From positions 1 to 12,944 of the forward strand of contig JAHIMN010000120.1 of the NCBI GenBank assembly GCA_018896395.1: a stretch of 12,944 nt of DNA, read 5' to 3'. This document shows positions 1 through 6,621 of this stretch, piece after piece. The translations under genes were made by a program, and so were the position numbers. Position 1 is the first letter of the stretch; each line of letters starts with the position of its first letter. Source of the stretch: Verrucomicrobiota bacterium (lineage in GTDB: Bacteria; Verrucomicrobiota; Kiritimatiellia; JAAZAB01). The notes beneath the pieces were generated by a model. It had not been told where the DNA came from, did not search any database, and saw only the letters and a program-made list of their open reading frames with translations.

Positions 1-1000
1 GTCCCCGTTCACATCACCTGTCCCGGACACCGAACGGCCGAACCGGTCACTGACCGCCTCCCCCGATGCCGTCCAATTCGTGGCGCTCTGCACCCCGCCC
101 GCGCTCCCCAGAAATACATACGCCTTGCCCCGCCAACTGCCGCCGCTCGCGTTTCCATACGCGCCGACGATCACGTCGGTGTATCCATCTCCGTTCACGT
201 CCCCGGCCCCGGACACCGAATAGCCGAAATAGTCACCGGCCACCTCCCCCGACGCCGTCCAGTTCGTGGCGATCTGCACCCCGCCCGCACTCCCCAAAAA
301 TACATACGCCTTGCCCCCCCCACTACCCGCACCTTCTGCGCCCACAATCACGTCGGCATATCCGTCCCCGTTCACGTCTCCGGCACCGGATACCGAATAG
401 CCGAAATAGTCACTGTTCGCCTCGCCTGACGCCGTCCAGTTCGTGGCGATCTGCACCCCGCCCGCGCTCCCCAGAAATACATACGCCTTGCCCTGCTGAA
501 TGCCACCCCCCGCGTTTTGATACGCGCCGACGATCACGTCGGCATATCCGTCCCCGTTCACGTCTCCGGCACCGGCTACCGAATCGCCGAAAAAGTCACT
601 ATCCCCCTCGCCCAACGCCGTCCAGTTCGTAGCGCTCTGCACCCCGCCCGCACTCCCCAAAAATACATACGCCTTGCCCCGATAACTGCCCCCACCCGCG
701 TTTTGATACGCGCCGACGATCACGTCGGCATACCCGTCCCCGTTCACGTCTCCGGCCCCAGACACCGAATAGCCGAACCAGTCACTGTTCCCCTCGCCCA
801 CCGCCGTCCAGTTCGTGACGCTCTGCACCCCGCTCGCACTGCCCAGAAACACATATGCCTTGCCCCGCTGACTGCCCCCCCCCGCGTTTCGATACGCGCC
901 GACGATCACGTCGGCATGCCCGTCCCCGTTCACGTCTCCTGCCATGGCTACTGACACGCCGAAATTATCCCCATCCGCCTCGCCTGACGCCGTCCAGTTC
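1..1000 (-). repeat. Tandem 186-bp (one 177-bp) coding repeats of the FG-GAP domain
   Basis: The string ccgttcac, complementary to the DVNGDG codons, begins at 5, 191, 368, 554, 740 and 926. Spacings are 186, 177, 186, 186 and 186 bp, all multiples of three. Units begin at NWTA and differ at only a few residues. The unit nearest the N-terminus (GDNFGVSVAMAGD) is the most diverged, and the fourth from the N-terminus lacks three codons in the variable AYxNAGGGSxRG segment. High DNA identity suggests recent expansion or gene conversion. More units probably lie beyond the left edge. Confidence 0.93.
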
Positions 1001-1953
1001 GGACTTGCGGCCAGCGGATCGATGGTGATGGGAAACTGCGCATTCTCCGTATCACAGACAATGCGCAATAGTTTCTGATTCCTGGTTCCCGCCTTCGCAA
1101 AGGCTTCCGCCGTCGTCCCATCGTCGCCTGCATGGCTACGATAGGCGATGGAGGGCAAACCGGCGGGTAAACCCGGTTCCGGATTTTGCCGATCTCTGAC
1201 CTCGGACAGTTGATCACCGCCTTCCAACTCAAACCATGCCGGCAGAACCTTGCCCGTGGCATCTGTCACCAAAAGCTTATGATACATCAGCACGTCGCCC
1301 TTTTCGCTCGTCCGCACCACAACCCGCTGAGCCGTCTGATCCAGAAACACCTGCGCCGTCCCGCTCGTCTCCAACTCTATGATTAGTTTCTGTTTTTCTT
1401 GTCTGACTCCTGACTTCTGACTTCTGACTTCTTCTTCAACGATAAATCCCTGCTCCACACCTTCCTTTCCGTTCAGCAACCATTCGGTAAGTCCTTCCGC
1501 ATATTGATTCTCAAGCCTGTTTTCTTTCACAATCACATGAGGCACACTTTGAATCTTTACATGGTCCAAGCCCGAATAAACAGCCGTTGGTTTAAGTCCA
1601 AACCACCACTCGTTTCCAAATTCACGCTTCTGCTTTTCAGAAATATTTTTCTTCTTTTCTCCCGTGGCATCCTGTTTTGGCGATCTGCCCAACCGCATGC
1701 CGCCCCCGGCCGGAAACCGCACGTCCAAACCATGGAAAATGTTATATGCCCCGCGCGCGCCTTCACCGGGCAACAATTGTTCGCCAATGACAAAACTGTC
1801 TTTTTGTAATACGTCTTGTATTGTTACCCAATCATTCCCAGTCACACCTGCCCGCGCCAAATCGTTATCATCAATCCCATGCGCTTCCGCTTGATTGAAT
1901 GCATTGCCGGCCATCATCAGCAGGCAAACCAGAAATGTCAGAATGCGAGCCAT
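1..1953 (-). CDS. Secreted FG-GAP repeat (integrin-alpha-like beta-propeller) protein, 3' end beyond window
   Basis: The minus strand reads open from an ATG at 1953 to the left edge: 651 codons with no stop, so the C-terminus is missing. Residues 1 to about 25 look like a signal peptide (MARI, a hydrophobic LTFLVCLLMMAG stretch, then AEA). Residues 30-318 form a non-repetitive domain ending in FPITIDPLA, a motif I associate with the segment preceding FG-GAP repeats in large surface proteins. From residue 319 onward come six near-identical 59-62 residue FG-GAP repeats, each with a DVNGDGxxD calcium-binding loop followed by VIVGA and GKAYVFLGS. Such proteins fold as calcium-dependent beta-propellers and are usually exported; the ligand is unknown. 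Two stretches of the N-terminal domain (codons near 1401-1431 and 1186-1203) are short DNA repeats read in frame. The start is chosen because it gives the signal peptide; the upstream ATG (GATGGATTTATGG) hits a stop after seven codons. The ribosome binding site is weak. Confidence 0.9.
   Translation of the reverse strand, partial: MARILTFLVCLLMMAGNAFNQAEAHGIDDNDLARAGVTGNDWVTIQDVLQKDSFVIGEQLLPGEGARGAYNIFHGLDVRFPAGGGMRLGRSPKQDATGEKKKNISEKQKREFGNEWWFGLKPTAVYSGLDHVKIQSVPHVIVKENRLENQYAEGLTEWLLNGKEGVEQGFIVEEEVRSQKSGVRQEKQKLIIELETSGTAQVFLDQTAQRVVVRTSEKGDVLMYHKLLVTDATGKVLPAWFELEGGDQLSEVRDRQNPEPGLPAGLPSIAYRSHAGDDGTTAEAFAKAGTRNQKLLRIVCDTENAQFPITIDPLAASPNWTASGEADGDNFGVSVAMAGDVNGDGHADVIVGAYRNAGGGSQRGKAYVFLGSASGVQSVTNWTAVGEGNSDWFGYSVSGAGDVNGDGYADVIVGAYQNAGGGSYRGKAYVFLGSAGGVQSATNWTALGEGDSDFFGDSVAGAGDVNGDGYADVIVGAYQNAGGGIQQGKAYVFLGSAGGVQIATNWTASGEANSDYFGYSVSGAGDVNGDGYADVIVGAEGAGSGGGKAYVFLGSAGGVQIATNWTASGEVAGDYFGYSVSGAGDVNGDGYTDVIVGAYGNASGGSWRGKAYVFLGSAGGVQSATNWTASGEAVSDRFGRSVSGTGDVNGD
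1186..1203 (-). repeat. Dispersed GAGGTCAGAGATC motif, coding copy
   Basis: The minus strand reads GAGGTCAGAGATCGGCAA, translated as EVRDRQ. It matches 17 of 18 bases with 10041-10058 in the recA-alaS intergenic region. A coding and a non-coding copy of the same string suggests a dispersed short repeat. Confidence 0.5.
1401..1431 (-). repeat. Short tandem AGTCAGA-type repeat read in frame within the FG-GAP gene
   Basis: On the minus strand AGTCAG-type units repeat four times (AGTCAGAAGTCAGAAGTCAG, then GAGTCAGAC) and encode EVRSQKSGVRQ. The stretch is basic and hydrophilic, unlike the sequence around it, and looks like a simple dispersed DNA repeat that entered the reading frame without breaking it. 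Confidence 0.7.
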
Positions 1954-1982
1954 AAATCCATCCGTACTATTAAAAGATTCAC

Positions 1983-2012
1983 ATTATAAGTTTACGATCA
2001 GATCATCATCAA
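1983..2012 (-). promoter_or_regulatory. Candidate sigma-70 promoter of the FG-GAP gene
   Basis: On the minus strand TTGATG (2012-2007) and a perfect TATAAT (1988-1983) are separated by 18 bp, about 30 bp upstream of the ATG at 1953. The -10 box is consensus; the -35 matches four of six bases (TTGA). Confidence 0.5.
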
Positions 2013-2292
2013 GTTAATCATAAACCCAGCCTGTCAAAAAAGTAAAGCCTGGATTACCCACTGAGAAAATAGATAGGGCATTATGAAGGGATGACGAGAA
2101 TATTCACGCTCTGACCGACGCTCCCTGGCCGACCCGAGTCGTCTCGGGCAGGCGGGCAGGCCCTTTTCGCTCGCTTATTTATCAAGGCGTTGCTACAGTT
2201 TTTCATTTTCGGCTTGGGGATTGCGGATTGCCAACGGATTTATCGTCGTTTGCTTCTAACTTTCAGCCGTTGGGGGGATGGCATTTGGTCGC

Positions 2293-2321
2293 TGGACAAT
2301 AGGAGCCGTCAGGAATATGAT
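2293..2321 (+). promoter_or_regulatory. Candidate sigma-70 promoter of the GH29 gene
   Basis: TGGACA (2293-2298) and TATGAT (2316-2321) are exactly 17 bp apart, each one base from consensus. Transcription would begin near 2328, leaving a leader of about 15 nt that contains the ribosome binding site AGAGGA at 2333-2338, 4 nt before the ATG. The AT-rich palindrome TTAATTAA just after the -10 box could bind a repressor, but that is speculation. Confidence 0.55.
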
Positions 2322-2342
2322 AATTAATTAACAGAGGATAAT

Positions 2343-3626
2343 ATGGCGCCTGATTTACAGTGGTTTAAAGAAGCCCGTTATGGGCTATTCATTCAATACG
2401 GGCTATATGCTCTGCTCGAACGCGGCGAGTGGGTTATGAATCGCGAACATATCCCGATCGCCGACTATAAAAAACTGGCCGACGTATTTACGGCCGACAA
2501 GCTGGATTTTGATGTCTTACTACGGCGGGCCAAACAGGATTGGGGAATGCGTTATGCCGTGATGACTTGCAAACATCATGACGGCTTTTGCCTATACGAC
2601 TCACAGTTGACCGATTTCACATCGACCAAGACACGGTGCGGTAGAGATCTTGTCCGCGAATTTGTTGATGCCTGCCGCCAACACGGGTTGCGCATCGCGT
2701 TATACCACACACTCAACGACTGGATCCACACGCCCAACGCCGTGGACGCTCTGGAACGCCCGCGCGAATGCTATCAGCCCTTCATTGATTACGTGCATGG
2801 GCAGGTTCGCGAGATTCTGACTCGTTACGGGAAGATTGACGTTCTCTGGTACGACGGTTGGTGGCCGTTCGACGGACAGGGGTGGCAGGCCGAGAAACTC
2901 AACGCCATGGCGCGCCAGTTACAGCCCGGAATTATGGTGAACGGTCGTTGCGGGATTCCCGGCGATTTTGAAACCCCCGAAGGTCATGTCGGCATGGCTC
3001 GCGCGGGGCGCCCTTGGGAAGTGTATATGAATCTCAACGAGAGCGGCGGCTATCACAAGGGCGATCACAACTGGAAAAGTCCGAAGGACGTCGCGGAAAT
3101 TTTGCGGCAATGCGCGGCCGGTCAGGGCAATCTCATGCTGAACCTGGCGCCCAGAGGCGACGGCTCAATTCCGGAACCCTGGGAACGCTGCGTGGACAAA
3201 GTCGGCGCCTGGCTCAGGCAGAACGGGGAGGCGATCTTCACCCACGAACGGTTTGTATGCAGTCTGCGCACGGCGGATGGCGCCCGGAGCGACATGACGC
3301 ATCATGGCCGGTTCACGGCATCCGACCATGCCTTCTACTGGCATATCCGCAATTGGCCGGGCAATCCCCTCCGGTTGACGGGCGTTGAATGCCGTGTCAC
3401 CGCGGTTGCGGAATTAGCCACCGGCCGACAATTTTCATTCCGACAGGAAGGCAATCGCCTCACGGTTGCAGGCGTGCCGGAAGAGATGGATACCGACATG
3501 CCGGTGGTTCTGCGCTTTCAAACCCAGGGTCCGCCGCGGATCTACAATTGCGGCGGTTACAACATACCCAAGGTTGAACACTGCCGCTATGATCCTGTTC
3601 CGTCGGAATTGCTGGATATACCGTAA
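2343..3626 (+). CDS. Alpha-L-fucosidase-type glycoside hydrolase, family GH29, cytoplasmic
   Basis: The 427-residue protein has the GH29 layout: a (beta/alpha)8-like catalytic domain (about residues 5-315) and a small C-terminal beta-sandwich (about 330-427). Visible hallmarks are WFKEARYGLFIQYG near the N-terminus, CKHHDGF (76-82) for substrate binding, YHTLNDW (121-127), and DVLWYDGWW (166-174). Within the last motif Asp171 sits where GH29 enzymes carry their catalytic nucleophile. FETPEG (209-214) is a typical following motif, and GNLMLNLAPRGDG (262-274) closes the barrel. GH29 enzymes release alpha-L-fucose from glycans with retention of configuration. There is no signal peptide, so it probably acts on imported oligosaccharides. 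The start at 2343 is supported by AGAGGA at 2333-2338 and by the promoter just upstream. Length is slightly short of many family members but nothing essential seems missing. The exact linkage cannot be read from sequence. Confidence 0.92.
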   Translation: MAPDLQWFKEARYGLFIQYGLYALLERGEWVMNREHIPIADYKKLADVFTADKLDFDVLLRRAKQDWGMRYAVMTCKHHDGFCLYDSQLTDFTSTKTRCGRDLVREFVDACRQHGLRIALYHTLNDWIHTPNAVDALERPRECYQPFIDYVHGQVREILTRYGKIDVLWYDGWWPFDGQGWQAEKLNAMARQLQPGIMVNGRCGIPGDFETPEGHVGMARAGRPWEVYMNLNESGGYHKGDHNWKSPKDVAEILRQCAAGQGNLMLNLAPRGDGSIPEPWERCVDKVGAWLRQNGEAIFTHERFVCSLRTADGARSDMTHHGRFTASDHAFYWHIRNWPGNPLRLTGVECRVTAVAELATGRQFSFRQEGNRLTVAGVPEEMDTDMPVVLRFQTQGPPRIYNCGGYNIPKVEHCRYDPVPSELLDIP

Positions 3627-3639
3627 CGCACCCGTTGGC

Positions 3640-3788
3640 ATTAAATTAGGCCTTCGGTAACTTTTTCATGTGGGAGGTGTACTACCTGCCCGCAGTGCTA
3701 CGCACAGCGTTGCAGGCGGGTGTGCGGCGACAGTCGCGGCGCATAGCGCCCCTCCCACCAAGATTAAAATTCCTTAGCATCAAGATCG
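3640..3788 (+). repeat. Composite palindromic element E1
   Basis: The left end is AATTAGGCC-TTCG-GGTAACTTTTTCATG. An outer stem GTGGGAGG (3670-3677) pairs with CCTCCCAC (3751-3758). Inside are three hairpins: the M1 hairpin (3685-3720), GCGAC-A-GTCGC (3727-3737) and GGCGC-ATA-GCGCC (3738-3750). The right end is GATTAAAATTCCTTAGCATC. Both ends match elements E2 and E3 in the rpsB-tsf spacer. No coding capacity. Confidence 0.75.
3685..3720 (+). repeat. M1 hairpin repeat, copy 1
   Basis: It begins CCTGCCCGCAGTGCTAC and ends GTTGCAGGCGGG, with CCCGC pairing GCGGG. It carries a 4-nt insertion (GCAC) in the loop region relative to copies at 5357-5388 (opposite strand) and 10100-10131. It is nested inside the larger stem of E1. 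Confidence 0.8.
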
Positions 3789-3817
3789 ATTATAAGTATA
3801 AACATTGATTGCATTTA

Positions 3818-4012
3818 CGTAACTGCTCAGGTAGCCAGAAATCAGTATGATTGGATGTTTTTGACAGGATTTACAAGATTAACAGGATTGATGAAAAAAG
3901 AAGAAGGCCGGATGAATTTGATAATGAGGACAGCGGGTTTCATCAGAAAATCCTGTTAATCCTGTCTAATTTTGCTTGCCTTAAATCCGCTTTATCAAGC
4001 TGAGTAGTTACG
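3818..4012. repeat. Nested inverted-repeat element upstream of the cupin gene (MITE-like)
   Basis: Three pairs of inverted arms lie one inside the next. The outer pair is CGTAACTGCTCAG (3818-3830) with CTGAGTAGTTACG (4000-4012), 12 of 13 matching. The middle pair is GACAGGATT and AACAGGATT (3863-3889) with AATCCTGTT and AATCCTGTC (3949-3966). The inner pair is TGATGAAA (3889-3896) with TTTCATCA (3938-3945). The GACAGGATTAACAGGATT type resembles dispersed repeats I know from many environmental bacterial genomes. No protein is encoded. Confidence 0.7.
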
Positions 4013-4036
4013 CATTTGCAAGAAAGGAAAATAGCT

Positions 4037-5263
4037 ATGTCTAAAAACGCTGTCATCCGGCACGCCTTGGAACAGGGACAGGGCATCCTGCGATTGGCGC
4101 CGAACTGGGTCCCCCGGTCTTTCTGCATTCCGGGGCGCAGAATCAAACTCCACCCTGACGACTATTATGCCCTGGGGGCGGACCGCGGCGGCATTGATGA
4201 ACGCTGGTTTGCATCCACGACACCGGCGGATAACGGTCCGAAGACAAGCCCCAATGAGGGCTTGAGTTTCATCGTGTTTAAGGACGGCACCCGCATGGAA
4301 ACCGTCACGTTCCGTGACGCCGTTGATGAGTTGAAGGGCGATCTGATCGGCGAGCGACTTTGGAAATCATGCCGGCAATGGCCCATGTACGCCAAGTTTT
4401 TCGACAACCAGGGGTCCCTGCCGCATCATGTGCATTACGGGGACCGGTACGCCGCCAAAGTCGGGCAGCGCGGCAAGCCGGAGGCTTACTACTTTCCCCC
4501 GCAGGTTAATAACTACGGCGCCCATTTCCCTTACACCTTCTTTGGCCTGCGGCCCGGCACAACCCGGGATGAAATCCGTCAATGCCTGATGAATTTCAGC
4601 AAGGGTGACAACAAGATCACGAACCTCTCACAGGCCTACCGGCTGGAAACAAGCACCGGCTGGTACGTGCCGCCGGGCGTCCTACACGCCCCGGGCAGTC
4701 TCTGCACGTATGAGCCCCAGAAAGCTTCCGACATCTTTGCCATGTACCAGTCCGTCGCGGACGACCACGTCATACCAGAGGATCTGCTCTGGAAGGCCAC
4801 ACCGCCGGAGAAGCGGGGAGATTGCGATTACCTGATCGAGGGGTTGGACTGGGAAAAAAATATTGATCCCGATTTTGCGGCCCATTATTTCATGCGCCCC
4901 AGGCCGGTCCGCCCGGTCAGCGCCATGCAGACGGAAGGCTTTCAGGAATACTGGATCTGTTATCTCGCCCGTGAGTTCAGCGCCAAAGAACTGACGGTGC
5001 TCCCCGGCCGCACGGTGACCATCCGCGACCGTGGCGCCTACGGTCTGATCCTAATGCAGGGTCATGGCCGGATGGGTGTTTGGGATATCGAAACGCCCGC
5101 CCTGATCCGGTTCGGACAGTTGACCCATGATGAATTCTTCGTCAGTGCGGCGGCAGCCCAGCAAGGGATCAAGATCGTCAATCCATCGGCCACCGATCCG
5201 CTCGTGATGTTGAAGCATTTCGGACCGGGCAATCCGGAACTGAAGCCTGTGGCTCAGCCTTGA
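4037..5263 (+). CDS. Cupin-superfamily protein, class I mannose-6-phosphate isomerase-like
   Basis: The 408-residue protein looks like a two-lobed cupin. The first lobe contains LPHHVHYGDRYA (His131, His133), then GKPEAYYF (Glu149), then WYVPPGVLHAPG (His217). This HxH...E...H arrangement is the usual metal-binding set of cupins and resembles that of type I phosphomannose isomerases. A second beta-barrel (about 316-397: LTVLPGRTVTIRD, GLILMQGHG, HDEFFVS) lacks an obvious metal site. Isomerisation of a sugar or sugar phosphate is plausible, perhaps downstream of fucoside or mannoside degradation, but the substrate is not readable. The start at 4037 has AAGAAAGGA (4020-4028) at good spacing. 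A TTG 21 nt upstream would extend the frame but lies at or before that ribosome binding site, so I reject it. It follows a GH29 gene but is separated from it by 410 bp of repeats, so it need not be co-transcribed. Confidence 0.75.
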   Translation: MSKNAVIRHALEQGQGILRLAPNWVPRSFCIPGRRIKLHPDDYYALGADRGGIDERWFASTTPADNGPKTSPNEGLSFIVFKDGTRMETVTFRDAVDELKGDLIGERLWKSCRQWPMYAKFFDNQGSLPHHVHYGDRYAAKVGQRGKPEAYYFPPQVNNYGAHFPYTFFGLRPGTTRDEIRQCLMNFSKGDNKITNLSQAYRLETSTGWYVPPGVLHAPGSLCTYEPQKASDIFAMYQSVADDHVIPEDLLWKATPPEKRGDCDYLIEGLDWEKNIDPDFAAHYFMRPRPVRPVSAMQTEGFQEYWICYLAREFSAKELTVLPGRTVTIRDRGAYGLILMQGHGRMGVWDIETPALIRFGQLTHDEFFVSAAAAQQGIKIVNPSATDPLVMLKHFGPGNPELKPVAQP

Positions 5264-5321
5264 CCCAGCCGGCGGAAAGTTCTGGCGCCGCGCGAGGCGG
5301 ATGGTCTATGCGGGAAATAAT

Positions 5322-5341
5322 GGCCTCAGCAAGCTGAGGCC
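5322..5341. repeat. Perfect hairpin GGCCTCAGC/GCTGAGGCC
   Basis: Two 9-bp arms are separated by AA. It lies 58 bp after the cupin stop codon. There is no T-run, so a classical intrinsic terminator is unlikely, though it could protect the mRNA 3' end. Confidence 0.75.
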
Positions 5342-5356
5342 CTACTGTTGCCATCG

Positions 5357-5388
5357 CCCGCCTGCAACGCTGTAGCACTGCGGGCAGG
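5357..5388 (-). repeat. M1 hairpin repeat, copy 2 (reverse orientation)
   Basis: Read on the minus strand it is CCTGCCCGCAGTGCTACAGC followed by GTTGCAGGCGGG. It matches the copy at 10100-10131 in 31 of 32 bases and directly abuts the double-hairpin element that follows. Confidence 0.85.
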
Positions 5389-5391
5389 TAG

Positions 5392-5454
5392 GGCGCGACC
5401 CCCGCTCAGAGCGGGGTAAACTTGCCTGCCACGCGCTGCGCGTGGCGTCGCGCC
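5392..5454 (+). repeat. Double-hairpin repeat M2, copy 1
   Basis: An outer stem GGCGCGAC (5392-5399) pairs with GTCGCGCC (5447-5454). Within it are CCCCGC-TCAGA-GCGGGG (5400-5416), the linker TAAACTTGCCTG, and CCACGCGC-T-GCGCGTGG (5429-5445). The same order, with the same GGGGTAAACTT linker, recurs at 6661-6721. Confidence 0.8.
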
Positions 5455-5517
5455 ATTTCGGCAAACGCCCCCGTAAGGCATTACTTATGCCCAATTTTTC
5501 CGCCCCAAATTTTCCGC

Positions 5518-5546
5518 TTGCGTTCCGGGCGCGACGTGATAGGGTA
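5518..5546 (+). promoter_or_regulatory. Possible rpsB operon promoter
   Basis: TTGCGT (5518-5523) and TAGGGT (5541-5546) are 17 bp apart. Spacing is ideal but each box matches consensus in only about half its positions. If used, the leader RNA would be about 120 nt and would include the hairpins at 5559-5586 and 5598-5614. Confidence 0.25.
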
Positions 5547-5558
5547 TGCGCTCATTGA

Positions 5559-5586
5559 GTCCCGACTCTCTGCGAGATCGGGACGG
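5559..5586 (+). repeat. M3 hairpin repeat, copy 1 (rpsB leader)
   Basis: GTCCCGACTCTCTGCGAG is followed by ATCGGGACGG. Arms GTCCCGA and TCGGGAC pair, with an inner CTC/GAG. It is identical to the copy at 6489-6516, inside the rpsB gene, in 27 of 28 bases. Confidence 0.85.
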
Positions 5587-5597
5587 AAGCGAGTGTT

Positions 5598-5614
5598 CCC
5601 CCGTGCCACGGGGG
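5598..5614. repeat. Perfect palindrome CCCCCGTG-C-CACGGGGG in the rpsB leader
   Basis: Eight-base arms flank a single C, 59 bp before the GTG start codon. In RNA it would form a strong hairpin close to the ribosome binding site. It may be another repeat module or part of an S2 autoregulatory leader; the sequence alone does not decide. Confidence 0.65.
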
Positions 5615-5673
5615 AGAACCAAAGCGGATTGTTCCGATTCTCTTGCGAGGAAAGGGACCAAAAAGGAGGACCT

Positions 5674-6621
5674 GTGGCTGATACAAATGAATTGTCTTTG
5701 ACCGTCAACGTCAACGATCTATTGGATGCCGGCCTGCACTTCGGCCACCAAAGCAAACGGTGGAACCCGAAGATGAAGCGCTTTATTTTCGCCAAGCGCG
5801 GCGGGATTTACATCATTGACCTGGCCAAGAGTTTGGCCCAACTGCGGGAAGCCCAGCGCTTTGTTTATGAAACCGTCGCCCACGGCAAGGGTATCCTCTT
5901 CGTGGGTACCAAGAAAGCGGCCCAGGAGATCATCAAGGAAGCGGCCACCCGGTGCGGCCACCATTACATCATCAGCCGCTGGCTGGGCGGCACGCTCACC
6001 AACCATCAGAACATCGCCAGCAGTATCCGGCACATGCGTAAAATCCAGGAGCTCGACACGAACGGCTCCCTGGCCTCCATGCCCCAGAAGGAAGCCTCCC
6101 GCCTGCGGCACGAGCAGGCCCGCCTCGAGCGCAACCTGAGCGGTATCGCCAACCTCGCGGGTATGCCGGGCGCGCTCATGGTCGTGGACGTGAACCGCGA
6201 AGCCATCGCCGTCAGGGAAGCCAACCGGATGGGCATTCCCGTAATCGCCATCGTGGATACGAACACCAATCCCGATCCGATCCAGTATCCCATTCCCGGC
6301 AATGACGACTCAACCCGCGCAATCAAGCTGATCATCAACGTCATGGCCGAGGCCATCATCAAGGCCGAAGCCGAATACGCCGTGGTGCGGGCCCAGGAAC
6401 AGGCCGCCGCAGCCGCCGCGGAAAAGGAGCGGCCCGCCATGGAAGCGTCGCGCCCCAGGGCGCGCAAGGAACGTGGAGGCGACCACCGGTCCCGACTCTC
6501 TGCGAGGTCGGGACGGCCTGCGCAGGGCCGGGGCGCATCGGCGGCGGAAAAGAAAGCGGGCGCTAAAGCCGAAGCGGCAGAAAAGCCGGAAGCCCCGGCG
6601 GCCGACGCCAAGCCGGCCTGA
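5674..6621 (+). CDS. rpsB: 30S ribosomal protein S2 with a long basic C-terminal extension
   Basis: Residues 4 to about 235 are a clear S2: DLLDAGLHFGHQSKRWNPKM (16-35), IIDLAKSL, ILFVGTKKAAQ (74-84), SRWLGGTLTN (101-110), PGALMVVDVNREAIAVREA (165-183) and GIPVIAIVDTN. S2 is an essential late-assembling small-subunit protein that binds on the back of the 30S subunit. The GTG start is supported by AGGAGG (5664-5669) 4 nt upstream and by homology starting right after it. At 315 residues it is some 60-75 longer than typical S2. The extra tail (about 240-315) is Ala/Glu/Lys rich but interrupted by an Arg-rich stretch, residues about 256-290, encoded by three DNA palindromes. One of these is a near-identical copy of the leader hairpin. 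The gene precedes tsf, the usual partner, but after an unusually long 353-bp spacer. Confidence 0.97.
   Translation: MADTNELSLTVNVNDLLDAGLHFGHQSKRWNPKMKRFIFAKRGGIYIIDLAKSLAQLREAQRFVYETVAHGKGILFVGTKKAAQEIIKEAATRCGHHYIISRWLGGTLTNHQNIASSIRHMRKIQELDTNGSLASMPQKEASRLRHEQARLERNLSGIANLAGMPGALMVVDVNREAIAVREANRMGIPVIAIVDTNTNPDPIQYPIPGNDDSTRAIKLIINVMAEAIIKAEAEYAVVRAQEQAAAAAAEKERPAMEASRPRARKERGGDHRSRLSARSGRPAQGRGASAAEKKAGAKAEAAEKPEAPAADAKPA
6489..6516 (+). repeat. M3 hairpin repeat, copy 2, inside the rpsB coding sequence
   Basis: GTCCCGACTCTCTGCGAG is followed by GTCGGGACGG, with perfect 8-bp outer arms. It encodes residues 272-281 (RSRLSARSGR) of S2. It lies between two other palindromes, GCGCCC-CA-GGGCGC (6450-6463) and CCTGCGCAGG (6517-6526). 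The reading frame is kept. Confidence 0.85.

Larger units (their letters stand above)
1954..2342. other. Divergent intergenic region with two promoters and a hairpin
   Basis: This 389-bp region separates two divergently transcribed genes. It holds the FG-GAP promoter on its left and the fucosidase promoter on its right. Between them is a perfect hairpin CCCGAG-TCGT-CTCGGG at 2133-2148, followed by GGCAGGCGGGCAGG, in the style of the other palindromic repeats in this window. No open frame with a start and ribosome binding site is convincing. The remainder is AT-richer and unremarkable. Confidence 0.6.
3627..4036. other. Repeat-filled intergenic region between fucosidase and cupin genes
   Basis: These 410 bp contain no convincing gene. 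They hold composite element E1 (3640-3788) and a nested inverted repeat (3818-4012), described separately. The only stretch outside them is a short AT-rich piece near 3789-3817 (attataagtataaac) that could carry a promoter, but I find no matching -35 at good spacing. The fucosidase ends without a classical T-tailed terminator; E1's long stem may serve that role. Confidence 0.6.
5264..5673. other. rpsB leader region packed with palindromes
   Basis: This 410-bp gap holds, in order, hairpins at 5322-5341, 5357-5388, 5392-5454 (a double hairpin inside an outer stem), 5559-5586 and 5598-5614, then the rpsB ribosome binding site. A frame is open from 5422 into rpsB, but its first 84 codons are repeat sequence with no family resemblance, so I treat it as non-coding. 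Confidence 0.65.

Noticed and set aside
66..954. Plus-strand open frames (188 and 145 codons) across the left end
   Set aside because: They are antisense shadows of the FG-GAP repeats; the minus frame carries the DVNGDG motifs and the plus frames give low-complexity Arg/Pro/Ser-rich protein.
1..1000. CRISPR-like array, because of regular spacing
   Set aside because: The 177-186 bp units are coding FG-GAP repeats similar throughout, with no short-repeat and unique-spacer alternation and no cas genes.
1..1000. Diversity-generating retroelement variable region
   Set aside because: No reverse transcriptase or template repeat is in the window, and differences between units are not concentrated at adenines.
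4016..4036. TTG start 21 nt upstream of the cupin ATG
   Set aside because: It would place the ribosome binding site inside the coding sequence; the ATG at 4037 has AAGAAAGGA at suitable spacing.
5322..5454. Rho-independent terminator after the cupin gene
   Set aside because: There are several strong hairpins but none is followed by a run of T, and the same hairpins recur as dispersed repeats elsewhere.
5422..5673. N-terminal extension of the rpsB frame from 5422
   Set aside because: The 84 extra codons translate hairpin repeats, while S2 homology and a strong AGGAGG both point to the GTG at 5674.
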